Source: Nocardioides sp. GY 10127
GTDB taxonomy: Bacteria; Actinomycetota; Actinomycetes; Propionibacteriales; Nocardioidaceae
Direction of reading: 5' to 3'
Length of the DNA stretch: 64,000 nt
NCBI RefSeq assembly: GCF_004919085.1
Contig: NZ_STGL01000008.1
Location: forward strand, 186,001 to 250,000
In this document: positions 7,468 to 16,897 of the stretch, one piece after another
Position numbering within the stretch: position 1 is the stretch's first letter
Layout of the letters: each line of letters starts with the position of its first letter
Notes under the pieces: model-generated
Databases searched by the model: none
Seen by the model: only the letters and a program-made list of their open reading frames with translations
What the model was told of the DNA's origin: nothing
Position numbers and translations under genes: made by a program

Positions 7468-9498
7468 TCAGGCGTCCCGCGGCGTGCGGCGGAGCACGAC
7501 GGTGCCCTCGGCACCGTGGTGGACCGTGTAGCCGGCGTCGACGTAGGTGGTGGTGGTCGTCTCGGTCATGATCAGCGGGCCCGGACGCCCCTCCTCGATG
7601 GCCTCGCGGGCCACGACGGCGAACTCCATCCACTCCTGGCGCTGGAAGGACCAGGCGCGGCAGGAGCGGTCGGCGGGCGGCTGCTCAGAGGTGGCCGAGC
7701 TCGCGGGCTTGCGGGCCGGGAGCGGGCTCCGGTAGGCGGCGCGCACGGTGACGACCTCGACCGGGTCCTCCAGCTCGTGGCCGAACGCGGCGACGTAGGC
7801 CTCGGCGAAGCGGCGGGCGGTCTTGTCGACGGCATCGAGGACCTGGGTGCCGTCCCAGGCCAGGTCGATGGTGAGCGCGTACTCCTGGCCGGCGTAGCGC
7901 AGGTCGACCTGGGCGATCTTCTCGGCGGTGGCCGGGTCCGCGCCGAAGCGTCCGCCCATCTCCTCGAAGAGGTCGCTGAGGACGGCGGCGATCCCGTCGA
8001 CGGCCGACTCCTCGAGCATCGCCAGGTGGGTGCGCGAGGAGGAGGCGGTGAGGTCGGCGCCCAGCAGGCCCCACGCGGAGAAGTTGCCCGCGTAGGCGGG
8101 GACGAGGACCTCGTCCATGTCGAGCTCGTCGGCCAGCAGCGTGCCGAAGAGCGGGCCCGCGCCGCCGAAGGGCATGAGGACGGCGCGACGGGGGTCGCGG
8201 CCCTGCTCGATGCTCACCGAGCGGATGGCGTTGGCCATGTTGGCGGTGACGATGCGGATGATGCCGACCGCGGCCTCGGCCGGGGTCATGCCCAGCTGCT
8301 CGGCGATGGGGGCCAGGGCCCGCTCGGTGGCCTCGCGGTCCAGCAGCAGGCCGCTGGAGAGCTCGCCGAGGCCGAGCATGCCGAGGTAGAACGCGGCGTC
8401 CGTGGTGGTCGCCTCGGTGCCGCCGCGGCGGTAGCAGGCGGGGCCGGGGACGGCGCCGGCGCTGCGCGGGCCGACGCGGAGCAGGCCGCCGGCGTCGACG
8501 GCCGCGATGGAGCCGCCGCCCGCGCCGATGGAGCGGACGTCGACCCAGTCGGTCTGGAGGGGGAAGCCCTCGATGTCGCCGGCGTGCAGCACCTTCGGCC
8601 GGCCCTCGACGATGAGCGCGGTGTCGAAGCTGGTGCCCCCGACGTCCGCGGTGATGACGTCGCCCAGGCCGAGGCGGCGGGCCAGCTCGCCCGCGCCCTC
8701 GGCGCCCGCGACGGGGCCGGACATGATCGTCTCGAAGGCCCGGTCGTCGGCGTGCGAGAACGGCACCGAGCCGCCGCCGGAGCGGGTGATGAGCGAGCGG
8801 CCCTCGAAGCCGCGCTCGGTGAGCGAGGCGTCGAGCCGCGTGAGGTAGTCGGACATCCGCGCGGTGACGAAGGCGTTGACCGCGGCGGTGCTGGTCCGCT
8901 CGTACTCGCGGTACTCCCCCGAGGCCCGGTGCGAGAGCGAGACGACGCCGGTGAAGCCGGCGGCGCGCAGCGCCTCCTCGACGGCGATCTCGTGGGCCGG
9001 GTTGGCGTAGGCGTTGAGCAGCGAGACGGCGATGGCGTCCACGCCCTGCGCGAGCAGCTGCTCTAGGACGGCGGTCACCTCGGCGGCGTCCAGCGGCGTC
9101 TCGATGGTGCCGTCGGCGGCGATGCGCTCGTCGACGGTGAGCCGGCGGCGTCGGGCCACCAGCGGCTGCGGCGGCGTCCAGAACAGGTCGTACGGGTCGC
9201 CCTTGTCACCGCGGCGGATCTCCAGCGCGTCCCGGAAGCCCTTCGTGGTGATGAGGCCGACGACGGCGCCGCGGCGCTCGATCAGGGCGTTGAGGCCCAC
9301 GGTCGTGCCGTGCAGGAAGTAGGCGGACCGGGCGAGGCCGTCGCCGGGGATGCCCACGTCGACCGCGTCCAGCACGCCCTGGTCGGGCGAGGCCGGGGTG
9401 GTCGGCTGCTTGGCCACGTGCAGCTCGCCGGTCTCGTCGTCGTAGAACAACAGGTCCGTGAAGGTCCCGCCCACGTCGACACCGAATCTGGTCGCCAC
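7468..9498 (-). CDS. hyuA: Hydantoinase A / oxoprolinase family protein, 676 aa
   Basis: ASKHA-fold ATP-binding subunit of the hydantoinase/oxoprolinase family. The N-terminus FGVDVGGTFTDLLFYD is the phosphate-1 motif; FLHGTTVGLNALIERRGA follows; the second half opens with ITADVGGTSFDTALI and IGAGGGSIAAVDAGG, the hydantoinase_A signature, and FGGAGPL occurs later. GTG at 9498 has GAGGGGG a short distance upstream. With hyuB, the FAD oxidoreductase and perhaps the aldehyde dehydrogenase it would hydrolyse a cyclic amide and oxidise the product; N-methylhydantoin to an N-methyl amino acid is one candidate, though no carbamoylsarcosine amidase is visible nearby. Confidence 0.88.
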   Translation of the reverse strand: MATRFGVDVGGTFTDLLFYDDETGELHVAKQPTTPASPDQGVLDAVDVGIPGDGLARSAYFLHGTTVGLNALIERRGAVVGLITTKGFRDALEIRRGDKGDPYDLFWTPPQPLVARRRRLTVDERIAADGTIETPLDAAEVTAVLEQLLAQGVDAIAVSLLNAYANPAHEIAVEEALRAAGFTGVVSLSHRASGEYREYERTSTAAVNAFVTARMSDYLTRLDASLTERGFEGRSLITRSGGGSVPFSHADDRAFETIMSGPVAGAEGAGELARRLGLGDVITADVGGTSFDTALIVEGRPKVLHAGDIEGFPLQTDWVDVRSIGAGGGSIAAVDAGGLLRVGPRSAGAVPGPACYRRGGTEATTTDAAFYLGMLGLGELSSGLLLDREATERALAPIAEQLGMTPAEAAVGIIRIVTANMANAIRSVSIEQGRDPRRAVLMPFGGAGPLFGTLLADELDMDEVLVPAYAGNFSAWGLLGADLTASSSRTHLAMLEESAVDGIAAVLSDLFEEMGGRFGADPATAEKIAQVDLRYAGQEYALTIDLAWDGTQVLDAVDKTARRFAEAYVAAFGHELEDPVEVVTVRAAYRSPLPARKPASSATSEQPPADRSCRAWSFQRQEWMEFAVVAREAIEEGRPGPLIMTETTTTTYVDAGYTVHHGAEGTVVLRRTPRDA

Positions 9499-9652
9499 TG
9501 CGCCCCCTCGTCACTCGTCTGATCCGCTCTCGGATCCGTGCTCCGAGTCTGTGAGGAGGCGCCCCGCGTCGGCACCGTGCGAAGTGAGGACGGGCCGGGC
9601 CCGGCTGTTGCTTCCCACAAGGCCGCCCGTGGCGCGCTCGGCGCGCCGCGGA

Positions 9653-9675
9653 CCCGGCGCCCGGGCCGCGCCGGG
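9653..9675 (-). terminator. Hairpin terminator between the MFS gene and hyuA
   Basis: CCCGGCGC (9653-9660) and GCGCCGGG (9668-9675) form a perfect 8-bp stem with a 7-nt loop, 17 nt past the MFS transporter stop. It would separate the transporter operon from hyuA, whose promoter must then lie within 9499-9650. Confidence 0.55.
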
Positions 9676-9691
9676 CGCCGCAACATCCGCG

Positions 9692-10885
9692 TCACACGGC
9701 GCGGCGGCGACCCGTCACGGGCCCCGGGGCCAGGAGGTGCACGGCGCCCTGGAGGCCGAGGAAGGCGAGGGCCAGGACGACGGCCGTCACCGTGCGCCAG
9801 GAACCGATCGTGGCGCCCGCGAGGCTCGCGCCGACGACCTCGCCGACCGCCCAGAAGAGCAGCACGGAACCCGAGACGGCGCCGGGCGCGAGGCCCCGGG
9901 ACGCCACGGCCCGGTTGATCCCGGCCATGACCGGCGTGAGCATGATCGCCGCGCAGGCCATCGAGGCCACGGCGACCGCGACGACCACCCCGGCCCGGGT
10001 GGCGAACGCGAAGACGAGCATCGCCACGGCGACGACCGCGAACGCGACGCGCAGGGACGAGCCGATGCCGGCCCGGTCCGCCCACGCGCCGGCCAGGGGC
10101 CCGCCGACGATCTGCAGGAGCCCCACCGCCAGGAGGCAGCCGGCCGCGACCCCGGCGCCGGCGCCGAGCTCGTCGAGGCGCAGCGGCATCCACACCGTGT
10201 AGGCGCCCATGACGACGGCGAGGAGGGCGAAGACCCAGGTGATCGGGGTCCGGGCGGGGACGAGGAGGTCGTCCAGGCCGCCGACGGTCGTGACCCGCGC
10301 GGGGCTGGGGATGAGCAGCAGGGAGAAGGTGGCCAGGACGGCGAGCACCGCCACCGTGACGAACGCCGAGCCGCGGCCCGTGTGCACCGCGAGCCAGCCG
10401 AGGCCCGGGCCGAGCAGCTTGCCGGTGACCGCCGCCGAGAGGATGGTGCCGATCACCGCGCCCTGCCGCCCCAGCGAGGTGGACGACGCCACCCAGGCCA
10501 GCGCACCGGACCAGGTGAGCGCTGCCGCGGCTCCCTGGAGCAGCCGGGCGACCACGAGGCCGGCCGCGGAGTCGGCGAACGCCAGCATGAGGCCGGAGGC
10601 GGCCAGCACCAGCGCGCCCGCCAGGACGACGATCCGCGGGCCCAGCCGCAGGGCCAGCCGGCCGCACGGCAGCGCGCAGACCACCAGGCCCAGCGAGTAG
10701 CAGGCGACGATGAAGCCGAGGGTCGCGCTGCTGAGGCCGAGCGAGGACCGGAGCGTCGGCAGCAGCGGCGCCACGGCCGCGTAGCAGGCGTTGTCCAGCA
10801 TGAGGAGGATCGCCAGCACCGGCAGCCGGCGGGCGATCGCCCCGTCGTCGACCGGGAGCGTGGCGGCCCCCGCGCCGACCGTCAC
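9692..10885 (-). CDS. MFS transporter, 397 aa, 12 predicted membrane helices
   Basis: Major-facilitator exporter or importer. Helices are evident throughout (LPVLAILLMLDNACYAAV, LGFIVACYSLGLVVCALP, IVVLAGALVLAASGLMLAF and so on). The loop after helix 2 carries PCGRLALRLGPR, a degenerate form of the MFS motif A (GxLxDRxGRR). The GTG at 10885 overlaps the TGA of the hydroxyacyl-CoA dehydrogenase (GTGA), so the two are coupled; upstream in-frame sequence belongs to that other gene in a different frame. It may move the substrate or product of the same pathway, with PucR as the obvious candidate regulator. Substrate unknown. Confidence 0.85.
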   Translation of the reverse strand: MTVGAGAATLPVDDGAIARRLPVLAILLMLDNACYAAVAPLLPTLRSSLGLSSATLGFIVACYSLGLVVCALPCGRLALRLGPRIVVLAGALVLAASGLMLAFADSAAGLVVARLLQGAAAALTWSGALAWVASSTSLGRQGAVIGTILSAAVTGKLLGPGLGWLAVHTGRGSAFVTVAVLAVLATFSLLLIPSPARVTTVGGLDDLLVPARTPITWVFALLAVVMGAYTVWMPLRLDELGAGAGVAAGCLLAVGLLQIVGGPLAGAWADRAGIGSSLRVAFAVVAVAMLVFAFATRAGVVVAVAVASMACAAIMLTPVMAGINRAVASRGLAPGAVSGSVLLFWAVGEVVGASLAGATIGSWRTVTAVVLALAFLGLQGAVHLLAPGPVTGRRRAV

Positions 10886-11862
10886 GGTCGGGCGGCCCGG
10901 GCAGAATTCTGGGCAGAATCCTGGGCAGAATCCTGGGCCGACTGCTGAGCCGCCTGCTGGGCGTCGTGCTGCATCCAGCGGAGCAGCTCGGCGACCCGGG
11001 TGGCGGTGAGGCCCGGCGCGTCCGCGTCGTCCACGACGAAGGAGCCACCGGAAGCGGCCAGCTCGCCGAAGGCCGCCTCGGGCGCCTGGCCGGTGGCGAG
11101 GTCGGGGTAGACCGACCCGGCGAAGCTGAACATGGTGGGCAGGCCGCCGAGGTCGGCGGAGGCGAGCGGACCGGTGATCGCCAGGCGCCGGGCGAACCCG
11201 GCCGTCACGGCGAGGTCGATGTCCTCGGCCGACGCTGCCCCGGCGGCCCACAGGCTCACGGCCTCCCGCAGGAGGGCGAACTGGAGCCGGTTGCCGAGGA
11301 GGCCCGACTGGTCGTGCCGGAGCACGACGGGGCTCTTGCCCAGGCGCAGCAGCAGGGCGCGCAGCTCCTCGAGCAGCTCCTGGCCGGTGCCCTCGGGCGC
11401 CGAGAGCTCCACCAGCGGGACGAACGGGGCGGGGAACCAGAAGTGCATGGCCACGTAGCGCTCGGGGGTGCTGCTGGCGGAGGCGAACACGCCCGCCGTC
11501 TGGCCGCTCGCGGAGGCCAGGATCGTGCGCGGGGCGCAGACCTTCTCGGCCTCGGCGAAGAGGTCGAGCTTCACGGAGACGTCCTCGACGACGGCCTCGA
11601 CCAGGAGGTCGGTGTCGCCCACCGCCGCGAGGTCCGTGGCCAGCGAGAGCCGCGCCAGGGCGGCGGGCACGTCGTCGCCGTCCACCAGGAGGCCCTCGGC
11701 GGCGAGCTGGGTCAGCGAGTCCTCCACCGCCGACCGGCAGCGAGCCAGCGAGGCCTCGCTGCGCCCGACCACCGTGACCGGGAGTCCTCCGCGGGCGAAC
11801 ACCGCCGCGATCCCCGAGGCCATCCGACCCGTCCCGACGACGACGACCGACTGCACGTCCAC
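10882..11862 (-). CDS. 3-hydroxyacyl-CoA dehydrogenase-like NAD enzyme, 326 aa, with a repetitive C-terminal tail
   Basis: An N-terminal Rossmann domain (VVVVGTGRMASGIAAVFARG) followed by the characteristic LLVEAVVEDVSVKLDLF and the MHFWFPAPFVPLVEL block, with the catalytic His in the MHF context, and a C-terminal helical domain beginning GLLGNRLQFALLREAVSL. It oxidises a 3-hydroxyacyl-CoA or a related beta-hydroxy acid. The last 25 residues are Gln/Ser/Ala repeats (SAQD units) encoded by 12-bp tandem repeats at 10899-10960. GTG at 11862 has GGGGAG 5 nt upstream. First gene of an operon with the MFS transporter, divergent from pucR. Confidence 0.82.
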   Translation of the reverse strand: MDVQSVVVVGTGRMASGIAAVFARGGLPVTVVGRSEASLARCRSAVEDSLTQLAAEGLLVDGDDVPAALARLSLATDLAAVGDTDLLVEAVVEDVSVKLDLFAEAEKVCAPRTILASASGQTAGVFASASSTPERYVAMHFWFPAPFVPLVELSAPEGTGQELLEELRALLLRLGKSPVVLRHDQSGLLGNRLQFALLREAVSLWAAGAASAEDIDLAVTAGFARRLAITGPLASADLGGLPTMFSFAGSVYPDLATGQAPEAAFGELAASGGSFVVDDADAPGLTATRVAELLRWMQHDAQQAAQQSAQDSAQDSAQNSARAARP

Positions 11863-12285
11863 GACTGCTCCCCGCTCTCCCGGTCGGGTCTCCCCCGACC
11901 TCCGCTGCTGGCGCCGCACCCGTTGGCGCGGACGCGCCCAGAGTGTCGAGCGGGCGGGGTAGAGGGCGATGGCGGACAGTCCAAACCTGCCGGTGGGCGT
12001 TGGGGGGAAGACCAAGACGGGACGTCCCGGACGGCCCGTCGGGCGGCCGGTCGGAGGGCCGGTCGGAGGACCCGGGAGGTCGCCCGTAGCCGGGGAGCCT
12101 GGCCGTCGTCCTCGCATTTCCCCTGACCAGGCCATATTTCCCGGTTGTTTCCACAGGTCCCGGATGAGGCGGGACTGTTACGTCTTCACCCCATCAGAAT
12201 CTTTCGCTCGGATCCTCTGGCGCTCATCAGACAAGTGTGCAAAATACGTTTGTATTGAGATTCGGCGGTCGACAGGAGTGGGTCC
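11863..12285. promoter_or_regulatory. Divergent promoter region between the dehydrogenase operon and the PucR gene
   Basis: A 423-nt gene-free stretch. The left part is G-rich with repeats of GCCGGTCGGAGG around 12047-12070; the segment 12115-12275 is distinctly AT-richer than its surroundings. Within it, ACAA (12233-12236) and TTTGT (12249-12253) bracket a GTGTGCAAAATACG core that could be an operator or promoter. No -35/-10 pair can be assigned with confidence. Confidence 0.35.
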
Positions 12286-13830
12286 ATGACCGAGCGGCAC
12301 AGCACGACCATCGAGGAGCTCAGCGGGGTCCCGGACCTCGGGCTGGAGCTCCTCGTCAACGGCGCCGGCGCCAGGAGCCCCCTGCGCGGCGCCCGCACCG
12401 TCGAGGCCCGCGACCCCGCCGACTGGGTCGACGAGGGGTGGCTCGTGATGACCACCGGCGCCGCCTTCGACGCCGGTGACACCGGGCCCCTGCGCGAGTA
12501 CGTCTCCGCCCTGGCGGCCCGCGGCGTCGCCGGCATCGCCTTCGGCACCGGCTACCGCCACCACGTGGCCCCGCAGGCGCTGGTCGAGCAGGCCGAGCGC
12601 TCCGGCCTCCCGCTGCTCGTCGTGCCCCCCACCACCCCGTTCTGGACGGTCGAGGCCGGTGTCAACGGCCAAGCCCTGCACCAGGAGCTGCGCCGGACCT
12701 CCCGCCTCGCCTCGATCCAGCAGACGCTCGTGGACGCCCTGACCCGGCCCGACCCCGAGGACTCGATCCTCCAGCTCCTCAGCCAGCACCTGGACGTCGA
12801 CTGCGCGATGGTCGACCGCCGCGGCGAGGTGCTGCGGCACGCCGGCGGCAGCGACTGGTCCGACGTCCAGGTCCCGACCTCCGTGCGCTGCGCCCAGCGC
12901 TCCACCCGCTTCGAGACGACCTCCGGCGCAGCGGCCGCCTGCTTCCCGCTGCCCTCGATGCACGGCGCCCTCGTCGTCGCGGCCCGGCGCAACGCCGCCC
13001 TCCCGCAGATCGTCGACCGGGCCTGCGGCCTGGCCGCGACGCTGCTGGCCGCGTGCAGCCGCCTGGACCAGGAGTCCCGCCGCCGCGAGTCGGCCGCCCG
13101 CTCCGCGCTCCTCACCCTCCTGCTCCAGCCGCTCGAGCGGGTCGAGGCGCGGATGGCCGAGTCCCAGCTCGAGCAGCACGGCATCGACCTGCACGACGGG
13201 GTGGCCGTCCTGGCCCTCTCCCACGACGGCTCGGCGGGCGTCTCCGCGCTCGCCGCCCGGGTCGAGGAGCTCTTCGACAGCTTCGCCGTCCCGTTCCTCG
13301 CGGCCGTCGACGGCCAGCAGGTCCTCGTCCTCGTGGCGGCGGCCGACGCCGAGAACGGCCGGCTCCTGCGGCTCCTGGCGTCCCGCGACGGGATGCGCGT
13401 CGGCCTCGGCCGCGCCACCACGTCCATCTCCTGCATCCGCCGCTCCGCCACCGACGCCCGCCTCTGCGTGCGCCAGGCGGGGGCCGAGGTCAGCCTGGTC
13501 CGCTACGACGACCTCGACCTGGTGACCACGCTGATGAACGAGGTGCCGCTGGACCGGATCGGGCCCAAGCTCGCCGAGTGGCGCGCCGTGCTGGAGAGCC
13601 ACCCGACGCTGCGCGAGACGCTCGCCTGCTTCCTCGAGAGCGACCTGGACGTCGGGCGCACGGCCGAGTCCCTGCACCTGCACCCCAACTCGGTGCGCTA
13701 CCGCCTCGCCAAGTGCGAGGAGGTCCTCCAGGTGCAGCTGCGCCGGTCGGCGACCATCGTGGCGCTCCACCTGGCGCTCTCCGACCAGCTCGTCCTCGAG
13801 GTCGAGCCCGCGGTGGCGCTCGGTTCGTGA
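12286..13830 (+). CDS. PucR family transcriptional regulator, 514 aa
   Basis: An N-terminal PucR-type sensory domain (about residues 10-125, with GWLVMTTGAAF and GVAGIAFGTGYR) is followed by a GGDEF-like middle region and a C-terminal helix-turn-helix whose hallmark reads LHLHPNSVRYRLAKCEEVL (about residue 465). ATG at 12286 follows AGGAG. Members usually sense a metabolite and activate adjacent catabolic or purine/amino-acid genes. The divergent dehydrogenase/MFS operon is the likeliest target. Confidence 0.88.
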   Translation: MTERHSTTIEELSGVPDLGLELLVNGAGARSPLRGARTVEARDPADWVDEGWLVMTTGAAFDAGDTGPLREYVSALAARGVAGIAFGTGYRHHVAPQALVEQAERSGLPLLVVPPTTPFWTVEAGVNGQALHQELRRTSRLASIQQTLVDALTRPDPEDSILQLLSQHLDVDCAMVDRRGEVLRHAGGSDWSDVQVPTSVRCAQRSTRFETTSGAAAACFPLPSMHGALVVAARRNAALPQIVDRACGLAATLLAACSRLDQESRRRESAARSALLTLLLQPLERVEARMAESQLEQHGIDLHDGVAVLALSHDGSAGVSALAARVEELFDSFAVPFLAAVDGQQVLVLVAAADAENGRLLRLLASRDGMRVGLGRATTSISCIRRSATDARLCVRQAGAEVSLVRYDDLDLVTTLMNEVPLDRIGPKLAEWRAVLESHPTLRETLACFLESDLDVGRTAESLHLHPNSVRYRLAKCEEVLQVQLRRSATIVALHLALSDQLVLEVEPAVALGS

Positions 13831-13886
13831 GCACCGCACCGCCCCCGGCGCGCCGCACCTGGCCACCGTCGGGGGAGACTGACGAC

Positions 13887-14471
13887 GTGTCGCCCAAGGA
13901 GATCCGCCAGACGACCATCGCCGACGCCGCGCTGCGCATCATCGCGCGCAGCGGCGTCCCGGCGGTGACGATCCGCGAGGTCGCCCGCGAGGCCGGCTGC
14001 TCCGTGGGCGCCGTCCAGCACTCGGTGGGCAGCCGCAGCGACCTGATGACGCTCGCCTGGCACCGCGCGAGCGTGCTCGCCATCGACGAGATCGAGCGCG
14101 TGGCCGCCGAGATCGACGACCCGGTGCAGCGCGTGGTCGGGCCGCTGGTGCTGATGCTGCCGATCGACGAGCCCGAGGTGGCGCTGACCCGGGTCTTCAT
14201 GGCCTTCTACGGCGTCTTCGACGACGAGACCGGGGACAACCCCGAGGCCGCAGCCTACAGCCGCTGGTGGCGCGAGACGACGGCCGGGATGATCCGGGCG
14301 GGGCAGGAGGCCGGGGCCGTGCCCGGGCACCGGTCGGCCGACGACCTCGCCTTCGACCTCACCGCCTACGTCGAGGGGCTGTGCGTGTTCGCCACGCTCG
14401 ACCCCGCCGTGCGCGCCGGGCTGGACCGCGACCGCGTCGCGGCCCAGCTCCGGGCGATGCTGCTGGCCTGA
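13887..14471 (+). CDS. TetR/AcrR family transcriptional regulator, 194 aa
   Basis: N-terminal HTH: IADAALRIIARSGVPAVTIREVAREAGCS with GAVQHSVGSRSDLM, the canonical TetR arrangement, followed by a helical ligand domain. The GTG at 13887 has GGGGGAG 9 nt upstream and begins right before the domain; an in-frame GTG at 13827 overlaps the PucR stop (GTGA) and would add 20 residues, so coupling to pucR is possible. It is convergent with the acyl-CoA dehydrogenase gene, 19 nt away. Confidence 0.85.
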   Translation: MSPKEIRQTTIADAALRIIARSGVPAVTIREVAREAGCSVGAVQHSVGSRSDLMTLAWHRASVLAIDEIERVAAEIDDPVQRVVGPLVLMLPIDEPEVALTRVFMAFYGVFDDETGDNPEAAAYSRWWRETTAGMIRAGQEAGAVPGHRSADDLAFDLTAYVEGLCVFATLDPAVRAGLDRDRVAAQLRAMLLA

Positions 14472-14490
14472 GCCGGCAGCGGGCCGCGGC

Positions 14491-15681
14491 TCAGCGGAAG
14501 GCGGCGATCCCCGTCATCGCCTGACCGAGCACGAGGGTGTGCATCTCGACGGTGCCCTCGTAGGTGAGCACCGACTCCAGGTTGTTCGCGTGCCGGATCA
14601 CCGGGTACTCCAGCGAGATGCCGTTGGCGCCCAGCACGGTACGGGCGGTGCGGCAGATCTCGATGGCCTCGCGGACGTTGTTGAGCTTGCCGAGGCTGAC
14701 CTGCTGCGGCAGCAGGGTGCCGGCGTCCTTGCGGCGGCCCAGGTGCAGCGCGAGCAGCAGGCCCTTGGTGAGCTCGAGGTTCATCTCGACCAGCTTCTGC
14801 TGGGTCAGCTGGAATCCGGCGATCGGCTTGCCGAACTGGGTGCGGGTGCCGCTGTACTCCAGGGCGGCCTCCAGCGCGCTGCGCGCCGCGCCCATGGCGC
14901 CCCAGACGATCCCGTAGCGGGCCTCGTTCAGGCAGGACAGCGGGCCCTTGAGGCCGACGACCTCGGGCAGCACCGCGTCGGCGGGCAGCCGCACGCCGTC
15001 GAGCACGAGCTCGCTGGTGACCGAGGCCCGCAGCGACATCTTGTGCTTGATCTCGGGGGCGGAGAAGCCGGGGGTCGTCGTCGGCACGACGAAGCCGCGG
15101 ACGCCCTCGTCGGTCTGGGCCCACACGACCGCGACGTCGGCGATCGAGCCGTTCGTGATCCACATCTTGCGGCCGTCGAGCACCCAGTCGTCGCCGTCGC
15201 GACGGGCCCGGGTGCGCATCGAGGCCGGGTCGGAGCCGGCGTCCGGCTCGGTGAGGCCGAAGCAGCCGATCGCCTCGCCCGCGGCCATCCGCGGCAGCCA
15301 CTCCTGCTTCTGCTCCTCCGAGCCGAAGCGCCAGATCGCGAACATCGCCAGCGAGCCCTGCACCGAGACGAGCGAGCGGATGCCCGAGTCGCTGGCCTCG
15401 AGCTCGAGGCAGGCGAGGCCGTACTCGGTCGCGCTCATGCCGGCACAGCCGTAGCCGGTCAGGTGCATGCCCAGCAGGCCGAGGCTGCCGAGCTCCTTCG
15501 CCAGGCCGCGCGGGTCGGGCAGCGTGGCGTCCTCGAACCACTGGGCGACGTACGGGTCGACGTGGGTGTCGCAGAGCTGGCGGACGGCGGCGCGGACGTC
15601 CTTCTCGTCGGTGCTCAGCAGGTCATCGATCCCGGCGGGGTCGAGCGGGGAGAAGGTCGGGCGGTCGGTGCTGGTGCTCAT
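14491..15681 (-). CDS. gcdH: Glutaryl-CoA dehydrogenase-like acyl-CoA dehydrogenase, 396 aa
   Basis: FAD enzyme that oxidises (and in the GCDH group decarboxylates) an acyl-CoA. LTEPDAGSDP and WITNGSIADVAVVWA are the ACAD signatures; ICRTARTVLGANGI and then TYEGTVEMHTLVLG carry the catalytic Glu at the position used by glutaryl- and isovaleryl-type dehydrogenases, in a sequence close to GCDH. Its ATG comes 1 nt after the CaiB stop, so the two are one operon. A CoA-transferase plus a GCDH fits glutarate activation followed by conversion to crotonyl-CoA; the assignment by substrate is inference. Confidence 0.82.
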   Translation of the reverse strand: MSTSTDRPTFSPLDPAGIDDLLSTDEKDVRAAVRQLCDTHVDPYVAQWFEDATLPDPRGLAKELGSLGLLGMHLTGYGCAGMSATEYGLACLELEASDSGIRSLVSVQGSLAMFAIWRFGSEEQKQEWLPRMAAGEAIGCFGLTEPDAGSDPASMRTRARRDGDDWVLDGRKMWITNGSIADVAVVWAQTDEGVRGFVVPTTTPGFSAPEIKHKMSLRASVTSELVLDGVRLPADAVLPEVVGLKGPLSCLNEARYGIVWGAMGAARSALEAALEYSGTRTQFGKPIAGFQLTQQKLVEMNLELTKGLLLALHLGRRKDAGTLLPQQVSLGKLNNVREAIEICRTARTVLGANGISLEYPVIRHANNLESVLTYEGTVEMHTLVLGQAMTGIAAFR

Positions 15682-15682
15682 G

Positions 15683-16897
15683 TCAGGCCTCTCTGGTGAG
15701 CCATGCTCGGATGTCGTCGTCGTGCTCGCCGAGACGCGGCGGTCTCGTGTACCGGGCGACCGGGGTCGCGGAGTAGGTCACAGGGTGGCGGACCTGGGGC
15801 GCCTCGCCGTCGCCCACCTCCACCGTCGGCGCCAGCCCCAGCCCCTCGGCCAGGGCGAAGGCCTCGGGGACGCTCGCCACCGGCCCGGCCGGCACGCCGA
15901 CCGCGGCCAGCGCCGCCGTCCAGTGCTCCACCGTGCCGGCGGCCAGCGCGTCCTCCAGGAGCGGGGCCAGCGCGTCGCGGTGGGCGACCCGGTCACGGTT
16001 GGTGGCGAAGCGGGCGTCGGTGGCGAGGCCGGGGACACCGAGCGCGGCGCAGAGCCGCTGGAACTGGCCGTCGTTGCCCGCGCAGACCGCGAGGGCCCCG
16101 TCGCCGGCCCGCAGGAGCTCGTAGGGCGCGATGGAGGGGTGGGCGTTGCCGAGCGCGCGCGGCGCGTCGCCCGTGCCGAGGTAGGCGGACGCCTGGTTGA
16201 CCAGCGAGCCGAGCAGGCTGCTCAGCAGGTCGGCGCGGACGAGCTGGCCCTCGCCGGTGCGGTCGCGGTGGCGCAGCGCGGCGAGGACGCCGGTGACGAC
16301 GTCCTTGGAGCACAGGACGTCGACCAGGGCGACCCCGACCTTGTGCGGGTCGCCCGCCGGGCCGGTGATGCTCATCAGCCCGCCCATCGCCTGGACGAGG
16401 AAGTCGTAGCCGGGCAGCCCGGCGCCGCCGGCCACGCCGAAGCCGGAGATCGAGGCGTAGACGACCCCGGGGTTGGTGGCGCGCACCTGCTCGTGGCCGA
16501 GGCCGAGGCGGTCGAGGGTGCCCGGGCGGAAGTTCTCCAGCAGGACGTCGCAGCGGGCGGCCAGCTCGCGGGCCAGCGCCAGGTCGTGCTCGTCGGCGAG
16601 GTCGAGCGTCACCGAGCGCTTCGAGCGGTTGGCCGAGGCGAAGTAGGTGCTCGTGGTCGGGCCCCACGGGGGACCCCAGCCGCGGGTGTCGTCGCCGGAG
16701 CCGGGCCGCTCGACCTTCACGACGTCGGCGCCGAGGTCGGCCAGGGTCGCGGCCGCCAGCGGGCCGGCGAGCACGCGGCTGAAGTCGGCGACCAGGATGC
16801 CGTCCAGGGGCATCGCCCCGGTGCGGGGGCTGCGGTTCGGGGTGATGGCGGTCGGGGTGCCGGCGGGGTGCTCGGTCGTCGCGTCCGGCGCGCTCAC
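15683..16897 (-). CDS. CaiB/BaiF (class III) CoA-transferase, 404 aa
   Basis: Family III CoA-transferase moving CoA between carboxylates through an aspartyl-CoA thioester. Seen: LDGILVADFSRVLAGP, GADVVKVERPGSGDDTRGWGPP, FASANRSKRSVTLDL, ENFRPGTLDRLGLG, and KVGVALVDVLCSKDVVTG, which contains the Asp expected to be catalytic. GTG at 16897 has GGAGGAGG but at very short spacing; an ATG at 16813 just before the domain is the alternative, removing 28 unconserved residues. Coupled to the GCDH-like gene. It may be a succinyl-CoA:glutarate CoA-transferase. Confidence 0.82.
   Translation of the reverse strand: MSAPDATTEHPAGTPTAITPNRSPRTGAMPLDGILVADFSRVLAGPLAAATLADLGADVVKVERPGSGDDTRGWGPPWGPTTSTYFASANRSKRSVTLDLADEHDLALARELAARCDVLLENFRPGTLDRLGLGHEQVRATNPGVVYASISGFGVAGGAGLPGYDFLVQAMGGLMSITGPAGDPHKVGVALVDVLCSKDVVTGVLAALRHRDRTGEGQLVRADLLSSLLGSLVNQASAYLGTGDAPRALGNAHPSIAPYELLRAGDGALAVCAGNDGQFQRLCAALGVPGLATDARFATNRDRVAHRDALAPLLEDALAAGTVEHWTAALAAVGVPAGPVASVPEAFALAEGLGLAPTVEVGDGEAPQVRHPVTYSATPVARYTRPPRLGEHDDDIRAWLTREA

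Noticed and set aside
13827-13886. Start of the TetR protein at the GTG overlapping the PucR stop
   Set aside because: Kept as an alternative, but the later GTG at 13887 has a better ribosome site and begins at the domain.
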